DNA from: an uncultured Collinsella sp.
Lineage (GTDB): Bacteria > Actinomycetota > Coriobacteriia > Coriobacteriales > Coriobacteriaceae
Assembly: GCA_900542155.1 (NCBI GenBank)
Contig: UQMD01000011.1
Span: 1 to 64,000, forward strand
DNA: 64,000 nucleotides
Direction of reading: 5' to 3'
A model generated the notes under the pieces. That model saw only the letters and a list, made by a program, of their open reading frames with translations, ran no database searches and was not told the origin of the DNA. The translations under genes and the position numbers were made by a program. Below are positions 33,173-41,132 of this stretch, piece after piece (the first letter of the stretch is position 1; each line of letters starts with the position of its first letter).

Positions 33173-33667
33173 ATGGTCAAGACCAAGACCGAGCAGGCGA
33201 TCATCGACGCGCTCGAGGCCGTTGCTCCCCAGCACGATGTCGACATTGTCGACGTTGAGCTCGTGGGTGCCACCAAGGCCCCCTGCGTGCGTGTGCGTAT
33301 CGAGGGTGCCGAGGGCCAGAGCCTGTCGCTCAATGACGTCACGGCCAACACCAAATGGGTCGGCGATGTGATTGAGGAGCTCGACCCCATCTCTTCGAGC
33401 TATACGCTCGAGGTGTCGAGCCCGGGTATGGCGCGCCCGCTGCGCCGCCCGCGTGACTTTGCCCGCTTTGTGGGCGAGAACTGCGAGCTCACCTCCACCG
33501 CCACCGAGGGCCGTCGCAAGTACGCCGGCAAGATTGCCGCCGCCACCGAGACGAACGTGACCCTCGAGCTCGAGGACAGCGAGTCCGTTACCCTCGTTTT
33601 CTCTGATGTTAAAAAGTGCAAGTTGAAGCCCACCTACGACTTCAAGCCCGCGAAGGAAGGAAAGTAA
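33173..33667 (+). CDS. rimP: Ribosome maturation factor RimP
   Basis: RimP assists 30S subunit assembly. The 164-residue protein shows the family pattern VDIVDVELVGATKAPCVRVRIEG, LNDVTANTKWVGDVIEEL, and YTLEVSSPGMARPLRRPRDF. GGAGG is 8 bases before the ATG. An open frame extends upstream to 32993, but it crosses the promoter and leader terminator, so ATG 33173 is the start. nusA follows one base later. Confidence 0.95.
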   Translation: MVKTKTEQAIIDALEAVAPQHDVDIVDVELVGATKAPCVRVRIEGAEGQSLSLNDVTANTKWVGDVIEELDPISSSYTLEVSSPGMARPLRRPRDFARFVGENCELTSTATEGRRKYAGKIAAATETNVTLELEDSESVTLVFSDVKKCKLKPTYDFKPAKEGK

Positions 33668-33668
33668 G

Positions 33669-34916
33669 ATGGCAGCATCCGACATGATGACCGCCCTGAT
33701 GGAGCTTTGCCAGGAAAGGCACATCGACCAGCTCTACCTGATCGACCGCCTGGAGCAGTCGCTCGCCAAGAGCTATGCCGAGATCCTGCATCTTGAGTGG
33801 GGCGCCAAGGTGACCATCGACCGCACCACCGGCAAGATCTACGTCTACCGCCTGGAGCCGATCGACGATTCCATGGACGAGGAAGGCAACTTCACCGAGT
33901 TCGAGGAGATCGACGTCACCCCCAAGAACACGAGCCGCATCGCCGCCCAGCACGCCAAGGCCGAGATCAACGCCATCGTGCGCAACTCCGCCCGCGAGCA
34001 GATCTACGAGGAGTTCGCCGGCCGCATCGGTGACCTCATCAGCGGTACCGTGCTGCAGTCCACGCCCGACTTCACGATCGTCAAGATCCGCGAGGGCGTC
34101 GAGGCCGAGCTTCCGCACTTCGACCAGCGCCGTTACGAGAACGAGCGCAACGAGCGTCCGATGGGCGAGCGCTACCTGCACAACCAGCACATCAAGGCCG
34201 TGATCATCGACGTTCGCGACCCCAACTCCAACCTGCAGCCGGTTCGTGGCGAGCACAGCCGTCCGCCGATTGTCATCTCCCGTACCCACCCCGAGCTCAT
34301 GCGTCGTCTGTTTGAGCAGGAGGTGCCCGAGATCTATGAGGGCACCGTCCAGATCAAGTCGATCGCCCGCGAGCCCGGCCAGCGCTCCAAGGTCGCCGTC
34401 CACTCGCTCGACGATCGCCTGGATCCCGTTGGCGCCTGCGTCGGCCCCAAGGGCAGCCGTGTTCGCGCCGTCGTGGGCGAGCTCCGTGGCGAGCGCGTCG
34501 ACGTCATCCTGTGGGATGCCGATCCGGCCGTCTACGTCGCCAACGCCCTGTCGCCCGCCAAGGTCACCCGCGTCCTTATCGACGAGGAGAAGGCCTACGC
34601 CGGCGTTATCGTGCCCGACGACCAGCTGTCCCTCGCCATCGGCAAGGAGGGCCAGAACGCCCGCCTCGCCGCGCGTCTGACCGGCTGGCACATCGACATC
34701 AAGTCCGAGACCCTTGCCGCCGACATCCTCAAGAACGTTCCCGTTCACGAGGAGCCCGCCGCCGACCTGATCGGTGACGAGGAGGACGAGGACGTCCGTC
34801 GCTGCGAGTTCGTGTCCGAGGACGGCATCCAGTGCCGCAACCAGGCTCGTCCCGGCTCCCGTTTCTGCGGCGTCCACGACACCGACGCCTTCGATGATGC
34901 GGAGGACCTGATCTAG
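33669..34916 (+). CDS. nusA: Transcription factor NusA with C-terminal zinc-finger-like tail
   Basis: NusA binds RNA polymerase and controls pausing, termination and antitermination. The order is N-terminal domain, S1 (around GDLISGTVLQS), then KH1/KH2 with VDPVGACVGPKGSRVRAV-type signatures (seen as LDPVGACVGPKGSRV) and LAIGKEGQNARLAARLTGW. Residues 379-403 carry an extra C-x9-C-x10-C-x2-H pattern that could bind zinc. In many Actinobacteria a separate ylxR gene follows nusA; none is present here. Confidence 0.95.
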   Translation: MAASDMMTALMELCQERHIDQLYLIDRLEQSLAKSYAEILHLEWGAKVTIDRTTGKIYVYRLEPIDDSMDEEGNFTEFEEIDVTPKNTSRIAAQHAKAEINAIVRNSAREQIYEEFAGRIGDLISGTVLQSTPDFTIVKIREGVEAELPHFDQRRYENERNERPMGERYLHNQHIKAVIIDVRDPNSNLQPVRGEHSRPPIVISRTHPELMRRLFEQEVPEIYEGTVQIKSIAREPGQRSKVAVHSLDDRLDPVGACVGPKGSRVRAVVGELRGERVDVILWDADPAVYVANALSPAKVTRVLIDEEKAYAGVIVPDDQLSLAIGKEGQNARLAARLTGWHIDIKSETLAADILKNVPVHEEPAADLIGDEEDEDVRRCEFVSEDGIQCRNQARPGSRFCGVHDTDAFDDAEDLI

Positions 34917-35007
34917 CGCGCGGTCGCGCCGGGCAGGTCCCAGCGCATACCCCACGCTCGTTCAGTCTCTAGGCACCCAAGGTGCCAGAAAGGGTAGGTG
35001 AAGTCAT

Positions 35008-37722
35008 ATGGCAAAAGTCCGTGTGTCCACCCTGGCCAAAGAGTTCGGCATGACCTCCAAGGAACTGATGGGTCATCTCGCCGAAATGAAGATTCCCGCT
35101 AAGTCCGCTTCCTCCGCCCTGGAGGACGCTTACGTCGCCATGGTCCGCAAGCAGCTCGCCTCGGTGATCGAGGCCCGCGCCCAGGAAGTCGAGGCCGCCA
35201 AGCAGGCCGAGGAGCAGGCCGCTGCCGCCGAGGAGGCAGCACGTGCTGCCGAGGCAGAGCGCGAGCGCATCGCCGCCGAGAAGGCACGCGAGGAGGAGCG
35301 CCGCCAGTTCGCCGCCGCCCAGGCTGCCGAGGAGGCCGCCCGCGCCGAGGCCGAGGCCAAGAAGAAGGCCGAGCAGGAGCGCCTTGCCCGCGAGAAGGAG
35401 GAGGCTGCCCGCGAGGCCCAGCGCCGCGCCGTTCCCGCTTCCGACTCCGGTTCGCGCTTCCGTTCGCTGCTCGACCAGATCGCCGCACAGGAGACCGTGC
35501 TCAAGGAGAAGAAGGACGCCGAGCAGAAGGCCAAGGCCGAGCGCGCTGCCGAGCGCGGCAACCGTCGTGGCGGCAACAACGACCGTCGCGGTGGCCGTCG
35601 TAACGATCGCAACGCCTCCGATAACAACTCCGAGCGCAACGCCTCCGAGAGCCGTCCCCACAGCCATCGCACCAATGCCAGCAACAACGTCGCTGCCGGT
35701 ATGGACTTCCCCAACCCCGACAAGCAGGGCAAGGGCAAGAAGCGCAAGGGCGGTCACAACAACGAAGAGGACCACTACAGCCGCATGGCTCGCGAGGCCG
35801 AGGAGTACAGCCGCGAGAAGGTGCTCGAGGAGGCTCGTGCCGCCGTCGAGGAGGCCTCTCGCGAGTCCACTGGTCGCCGCAAAAAGCGCAAGGAGAAGCG
35901 CGAGCGCGAGGCCGCTAAGGCTCAGGAAGAGCGCAAGATTGAGGAGGCGCTGGCCCAGGGCGTGAACCCCGAGGACCTCGACGCCATCAAGGTCTCCCAG
36001 GGCGTTACCGTCCAGGAGCTCGCCGAGGCGCTCGACGTTCCGGCCAACGACATCATCAAGCGCCTGTTCCTGCTGGGCACGCCGCTTACCATGACGCAGT
36101 CCATGTCCGACGACCTCGTCGAGCTCGTTGCCGACGACCTGGGCCGTCAGATCAAGATCATCACTCCCGAGGAGGAGAACACCTTCTCGTTCTACGACGA
36201 TCCCGCCGACCTTAAGCCGCGTGCCCCGGTCGTCACCGTCATGGGCCACGTCGACCACGGCAAGACGAGCCTGCTCGACGCCATCCGTCACACCGGCGTC
36301 GCTGCCGGCGAGGCGGGCGGCATTACCCAGGCCATCGGCGCTTCGCAGGTCATGATCAACGACCGCAAGATCACTTTCATCGATACCCCCGGTCACGCCA
36401 CCTTTACGGCCATGCGTGCCCGCGGCGCCAAGGTGACCGACATCGTCATTCTGATCGTGGCTGCCGACGACGGCGTCATGCCCCAGACCATCGAGTCGAT
36501 CAACCACGCCAAGGCCGCCGGCGTTCCTATCGTCGTCGCCGTCAACAAGATCGATAAGCCGGGTGCCAACCCCGACCGCGTGCGCCAGGAGCTCACCGAG
36601 TACGGCATCATCCCCGAGGAGTGGGGCGGACAGAACATGTTCGTCAATATCTCGGCCAAGCAGAAGATCGGTATCGACGACCTGCTCGAGACCGTCCTGC
36701 TCCAGGCCGACGTGCTCGAGCTCAAGGCCAACCCCGATACGTTCGCTTCGGGCAACGTCCTCGAGGCTAAGCTCGACAAGGGCCGCGGCTCGGTTGCCAC
36801 CGTGCTCGTGACCCGCGGTACCCTGCACGTGGGCGATACGCTGGTCGCCGGCCTTACCTACGGCCGCGTCCGCGCCATGCTCGACCCCAAGGGCAACGCC
36901 GTCACCGAGGCCGGTCCCTCCGACGCCGTCGAGATCCTGGGCCTGCAGTCCGTCCCCAACGCCGGCGATGAGTTCCGCGTGTTCGAGGACGAGCGCGAGG
37001 CTCGCGCCCTGGCCGATGAGCGTTCGCTCAAGGCCCGCATCGAGGAGCAGAGCCGCGTGAAGCATGTGACGCTCGAGAACCTCTTCGAGACCATCGCCGA
37101 CGCCGAGGTCAAGGAGCTCAACCTGATCATCAAGGCCGACGTCCAGGGTTCTATCGAGGCCCTTCAGGACTCCCTCGACAAGATGGACCAGTCCGAGGTG
37201 CGCATCAACACGATCCACTCCGCCGTTGGCGCCATCAACGAGACCGACGTCGTTCTGGCCGACGCCTCCAACGCCATCATCATCGGCTTTGGCGTCCGTC
37301 CCGACGGCAAGGCTCGCTCCGCCGCCGAGCGCGAGGGCGTCGAGATCCGTTGCTACGACGTCATCTACAAGTGCCTCGAGGACCTCGACGCAGCCCGTAT
37401 CGGCATGCTCAAGCCCACCGAGGTCGAGGTTTCCACGGGTACCGCGACCGTTCTGGATACCTTCAAGGTGCCCAAGGTCGGTATCGCCGCCGGTGTCCGC
37501 GTCGAAGAGGGCGAGATCGCCGCGACCGATTCCGTGCGCCTGGTGCGCGATGGCATCGTGGTCTTCAACGGTAAAATCGCCTCGATGCGCCACTATAAGG
37601 ACGAGGCCAAGAGCCTCAAGAGCGGCTCCGAGGGCGGTATTGGCCTGGAGAACTTCCAGGACATCAAGCCTGGCGACACCATTGAGGGCTACCGCATCGA
37701 CCAGGTTGCCCGTACCGAGTAG
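35008..37722 (+). CDS. infB: Translation initiation factor IF-2
   Basis: IF-2 is the GTPase that brings initiator tRNA to the 30S subunit. The 904-residue protein has an N-terminal IF2N motif (VSTLAKEFGMTSKELMGHL), a long charged Ala/Glu/Arg linker (about 55-320), a second IF2N region, then the G domain with GHVDHGKT at 413-420, DTPGHATF and NKID. Domains II-IV follow. The 91-base gap after nusA contains the small hairpin GGCACC-CAA-GGTGCC and no gene. Confidence 0.97.
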   Translation: MAKVRVSTLAKEFGMTSKELMGHLAEMKIPAKSASSALEDAYVAMVRKQLASVIEARAQEVEAAKQAEEQAAAAEEAARAAEAERERIAAEKAREEERRQFAAAQAAEEAARAEAEAKKKAEQERLAREKEEAAREAQRRAVPASDSGSRFRSLLDQIAAQETVLKEKKDAEQKAKAERAAERGNRRGGNNDRRGGRRNDRNASDNNSERNASESRPHSHRTNASNNVAAGMDFPNPDKQGKGKKRKGGHNNEEDHYSRMAREAEEYSREKVLEEARAAVEEASRESTGRRKKRKEKREREAAKAQEERKIEEALAQGVNPEDLDAIKVSQGVTVQELAEALDVPANDIIKRLFLLGTPLTMTQSMSDDLVELVADDLGRQIKIITPEEENTFSFYDDPADLKPRAPVVTVMGHVDHGKTSLLDAIRHTGVAAGEAGGITQAIGASQVMINDRKITFIDTPGHATFTAMRARGAKVTDIVILIVAADDGVMPQTIESINHAKAAGVPIVVAVNKIDKPGANPDRVRQELTEYGIIPEEWGGQNMFVNISAKQKIGIDDLLETVLLQADVLELKANPDTFASGNVLEAKLDKGRGSVATVLVTRGTLHVGDTLVAGLTYGRVRAMLDPKGNAVTEAGPSDAVEILGLQSVPNAGDEFRVFEDEREARALADERSLKARIEEQSRVKHVTLENLFETIADAEVKELNLIIKADVQGSIEALQDSLDKMDQSEVRINTIHSAVGAINETDVVLADASNAIIIGFGVRPDGKARSAAEREGVEIRCYDVIYKCLEDLDAARIGMLKPTEVEVSTGTATVLDTFKVPKVGIAAGVRVEEGEIAATDSVRLVRDGIVVFNGKIASMRHYKDEAKSLKSGSEGGIGLENFQDIKPGDTIEGYRIDQVARTE

Positions 37723-37733
37723 GGGGTAGCGCT

Positions 37734-38144
37734 ATGAAGCAAACGCAGGCAACCCGCCGTTTGGGCGAGCAGCTTCGCGAGAAGCTCGGTTATATCCTGC
37801 TCTTTGAGGTTTCCGATCCGCGTCTCGACCTGGTCACCCTGACCGCGGTCGAGGTCGCGGTGGACCGTTCGTTCGCGCGCGTGTACGTGTCGTGCGACGC
37901 GAGCCGCTACGACGAGGTCATGGAGGCGCTCGCCAGCGCTAAGGGCCGCATCCGTAGCCTGCTGGCCCGCTCGCTCGATTGGCGCGTCACGCCCGAGCTC
38001 GATTTTCGCATCGATCGCTCGACCGATGAGGCCGAGCGCATCACGCGCGCGCTGGAAAACGTTCCCGCCACGCTTGCGATCGAAAAGGACGAGGACGGCT
38101 ATCCAATAGCGGATGCCGCCCAGGAGGCAGCTTTAGATGAGTAA
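37734..38144 (+). CDS. rbfA: Ribosome-binding factor A
   Basis: This 136-residue KH-fold protein helps mature the 16S rRNA 5' end and supports cold growth. The family pattern RRLGEQLREKLGYIL, then SDPRLDLVTLTAVEVAVDRS and VYVSC, is clear. It sits 11 bases after infB, and its last 8 bases overlap nrnA. Confidence 0.93.
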   Translation: MKQTQATRRLGEQLREKLGYILLFEVSDPRLDLVTLTAVEVAVDRSFARVYVSCDASRYDEVMEALASAKGRIRSLLARSLDWRVTPELDFRIDRSTDEAERITRALENVPATLAIEKDEDGYPIADAAQEAALDE

Positions 38145-39180
38145 TTCCGCCGACCTCGCATCGTGCGAGTCTGCAGATATTCAGCGACGCATCCTCGAGC
38201 TCATCGAGGGTGCGTCCTCCATTGCGATTTCGGGACATACGTCTCCCGATGGTGATGCCCTGGGCTCCGTGCTGGGTCTGGGCCTCTCGCTTATGAAGTT
38301 TTTTCCCAACAAGGACATTGCCCTGCTGCTGGCAGACGATGATCCGGTTCCGCGCATTTACCGCTTTATGGAGGGCGCCGACCGTCTGGTGCCGGCATCT
38401 GCGTATGCCGGCAATCCGGACCTGTTTATCTCGGTGGACGTACCGGTCGTCGAGCGTCTGAACAACTCTGCCGAGGTGCTCCGCCGCTCGTCGCATGTGG
38501 TGTGCTTCGATCACCATCCGGCGCGCGAGGAATTTGCCGAGCTGAGTCTGAGGTGCGTCGATGCCGCGGCCTGTGCCATGATCATCGACCGCTTTTTGGA
38601 CAATTGCGGCATTGTGGCTCGCGATGGTGTCGCGACCTGCCTGCTGTGCGGCCTGGTGACCGATACCGGTCGTTTTCAGTACCAAAACGCCGATGCCGCT
38701 GCGTTCCATGCCGCCTCGCGCCTGGTCGCGCACGGTGCCGATCCGGCGCGCGTTGCGCTCGAAGTCTACCAGAGCATGCGCGTAGAGTTCTTACATCTCA
38801 AGTCCATCGTTATGGGCCGCATCAAGACAGTGGCGCACGGTCGTGTGGCATATAGTTATGCGTACCAGAGCGACCTCGAGGCCTGCGGCGTCACTTCGGA
38901 CGAGTGCGACGGCCTGGTCGATGTGGTGCGTTCGGTGATGGGTGTGGAGGTCTGCCTGTTCCTGAAGGGCATTGAGGGCGATACCAAGGTACGCGGCAAC
39001 CTGCGCTCCAAGGGCGACCTCAATGTTTCCGAGATCGCTGCTGCTTTTGGCGGTGGCGGACATCCCGCGGCCGCTGGTTTCTCTAACAACGGAACGATTC
39101 TCGAGACGCTCACCGCGGCACTCCCCATGCTGGCCGAGCTGGTAGGGGAGGATCCCGCTACGGTGACCGTCGAGCTCTAA
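38137..39180 (+). CDS. nrnA: DHH-family bifunctional oligoribonuclease/pAp phosphatase
   Basis: NrnA degrades very short RNAs and 3'-phosphoadenosine 5'-phosphate. The DHH domain has GHTSPDGDALGS (Asp38, Asp40), then CFDHHPAREEF and VTDTGRF. The DHHA1 end carries the glycine-rich GGGGHPAAAGF. 347 residues is slightly longer than usual. It overlaps rbfA by 8 bases, consistent with coupled translation in the ribosome-maturation operon. Homologues can also cleave cyclic-dinucleotide products. Confidence 0.88.
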   Translation: MSNSADLASCESADIQRRILELIEGASSIAISGHTSPDGDALGSVLGLGLSLMKFFPNKDIALLLADDDPVPRIYRFMEGADRLVPASAYAGNPDLFISVDVPVVERLNNSAEVLRRSSHVVCFDHHPAREEFAELSLRCVDAAACAMIIDRFLDNCGIVARDGVATCLLCGLVTDTGRFQYQNADAAAFHAASRLVAHGADPARVALEVYQSMRVEFLHLKSIVMGRIKTVAHGRVAYSYAYQSDLEACGVTSDECDGLVDVVRSVMGVEVCLFLKGIEGDTKVRGNLRSKGDLNVSEIAAAFGGGGHPAAAGFSNNGTILETLTAALPMLAELVGEDPATVTVEL

Positions 39181-39195
39181 CATTTTGGATGGTAC

Positions 39196-40128
39196 ATGGC
39201 TCGTCGTACGCCTTCTCAACTTAATATGCTGCTCGCCGTCGATAAGCCGGTGGGCTGTACGTCCCACGATGTGGTATCGCAGTGCCGACGCGCCCTCCAT
39301 GAGCGACGCGTCGGCCATGCCGGTACGCTCGACCCCATGGCCTCGGGTGTCATGGTGGTGGGCGTGGGCCAGGCGACCCGTCTGCTGGGCATGCTAACCC
39401 TGGATACCAAAAGTTATGTCGCCGACATTTCGTTTGGCGTCGAGACCAATACCGATGACGCGGAGGGTGAGGCCGTCCGCACGGTGCCCGTTGCCCCCGA
39501 GCTGCGCGATTTTGCTTACGCCCGTGAGCAGCTGGCCGCTATGCTTGGCCCGCAGATGCAGGTGCCGCCAGCGTTTTCGGCCATTTCGGTCAATGGCGTT
39601 CGCGCCTATAAGAGTGCTCGCGAGGGCAATGCGGTTGAGTTGCCCCCGCGCCCCGTCGAGGTCTATGCCGCCGACCTGATCGCCGTGGGCGGCGAAGGCG
39701 ATACGTGCGTCTGGACCGTGGCGTTTTCGGTAAGCAAGGGCACCTACATTCGCGCGCTTGCTCGCGATCTGGGTCGCGCCTGCGATAGCGCTGCGCATAT
39801 TTCCGCGCTGCGCCGCACGGCCTCCGGTGTTGTTTCCATTGGCGCTTGTCATGCGGTAGAGGAGCTCTCTGCCGAGTCCGCTGCCGGCTTTGCTCTGGAT
39901 CCCATCGGCGCCCTTGGTGCCACGCGTGTCGATTTGCCGGGCAATCTTGCAGACGACTTGCTTTGTGGTCGCCGCATTCCCGTTGAACGCGCGCTTGTGG
40001 ACTTCGATACGTCGAAGGCACCGTTCGCGCTCGTGCTTGATGGGGGACTCAAAGCGCTCGCCCGCATCGAGGGCGGCCGCTTTGTGATGGAGCACGTCTT
40101 TCCGCAGGCGATCGGCGGTGTTCGATGA
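39196..40128 (+). CDS. truB: tRNA pseudouridine-55 synthase
   Basis: TruB makes pseudouridine at position 55 of the tRNA T-loop. Motif I RVGHAGTLDPMASG contains the catalytic Asp46; SKGTYIRALARDLG is also present. 310 residues is normal. It ends within ATGATG, overlapping ribF by 4 bases. Confidence 0.95.
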   Translation: MARRTPSQLNMLLAVDKPVGCTSHDVVSQCRRALHERRVGHAGTLDPMASGVMVVGVGQATRLLGMLTLDTKSYVADISFGVETNTDDAEGEAVRTVPVAPELRDFAYAREQLAAMLGPQMQVPPAFSAISVNGVRAYKSAREGNAVELPPRPVEVYAADLIAVGGEGDTCVWTVAFSVSKGTYIRALARDLGRACDSAAHISALRRTASGVVSIGACHAVEELSAESAAGFALDPIGALGATRVDLPGNLADDLLCGRRIPVERALVDFDTSKAPFALVLDGGLKALARIEGGRFVMEHVFPQAIGGVR

Positions 40129-41132
40129 TGCTGGCGCCCCACGAGCTCGCGCGTGTCTTTTTCGCGGGTGAGTTGGATGAGGCCCGTATCATTTCTGCCG
40201 ATGCATTTGATGGGTGCGAGTTCTTGGGTGCCGCGTCGATCGCCATTGGCGTGTTTGATGGCGTGCATCGTGGGCACCAAGAACTGATCGACGCGGTTAT
40301 TCGCGATGCGCATGATCACGGCAGCAAAGCGGTCGTGGTTACCTTCGATCCTGATCCGGACGTCGTGGTGAGTCCTTCGCCCGCTCAAAAATTGATGACG
40401 ACGGCCGACCGCCTGCATGCCCTGGCTCAAACCGGGGTCGATGCGGTGGTGGCCGTTCCCTTTACGCCCGCCGTGGCGGCACTCGACCATGTCGGGTTTC
40501 TGGCGCTGTTGTCGCGCGTTGTCGACATTCGCTCCATTCGTGTAGGCAGCGACTTTAGGCTCGGCCGTGGCGGCGCTTCGGGCGTTGCCGAAATGCGCGC
40601 CTGGGGCGCTGAGCGTGGGGTTGACGTTTACGGTCACGACCTGCTCTGCGTTAACGGGCAGACCATCTGTGCCACGCGCATCCGCCATGAGCTTGGTCAG
40701 GGTCATGTGGAGCTGGCTGCCGAGCTTCTCGGCCGTCCCTATATGCTGCGCGGCGTTGTGGCGGCTGGCCGTCACGAGGGCTCCGACATGGGATTTCCCA
40801 CGGCAAACATCCAGGTGCCCGACGGCATCCAAGTGCCTGCCGATGGCGTCTATGAGGGTCTGGTGCTGGTCGACGATACCGTATGGCCTGCTGCCGTTAA
40901 CGTCGGGCTGCCGCCGACCTATGCTGATGATGCCGCCTCGGCGCATCTTGAGGCCAACTTGATCGGCTATGCGGGCGACCTGTATGGCGCTTCCGTGTCG
41001 CTGGCGTTTACGCGCTGGCTGCGTCCGTCTCGCGTGTTTAATTCCCTGGACGAGTTGATCGCGACCGTCGAGGGTAACATCGACGATATCCGTCATAACT
41101 TGGGTGAGCAGGGGGTGAGCATCCGTGATTAG
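40125..41132 (+). CDS. ribF: Bifunctional riboflavin kinase/FAD synthetase
   Basis: RibF makes FMN and then FAD from riboflavin. The N-terminal adenylyltransferase has IGVFDGVHRGHQELI with HRGH at 48-51, and the C-terminal kinase has GSDMGFPTANIQVP and DGVYEGLV. 335 residues is standard. The start may be ATG 40125 or 40128. The gene ends 8 bases inside dnaG. Confidence 0.94.
   Translation: MMLAPHELARVFFAGELDEARIISADAFDGCEFLGAASIAIGVFDGVHRGHQELIDAVIRDAHDHGSKAVVVTFDPDPDVVVSPSPAQKLMTTADRLHALAQTGVDAVVAVPFTPAVAALDHVGFLALLSRVVDIRSIRVGSDFRLGRGGASGVAEMRAWGAERGVDVYGHDLLCVNGQTICATRIRHELGQGHVELAAELLGRPYMLRGVVAAGRHEGSDMGFPTANIQVPDGIQVPADGVYEGLVLVDDTVWPAAVNVGLPPTYADDAASAHLEANLIGYAGDLYGASVSLAFTRWLRPSRVFNSLDELIATVEGNIDDIRHNLGEQGVSIRD

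Noticed and set aside
34969..37593. Very long antisense open frame opposite infB (and similar ones opposite leuS, smc, fakA-like and guaB)
   Set aside because: GC-rich third positions suppress stops on the other strand. The products are low-complexity Val/Leu/Gly/Asp-rich sequences with no domains, while the sense genes are certain.
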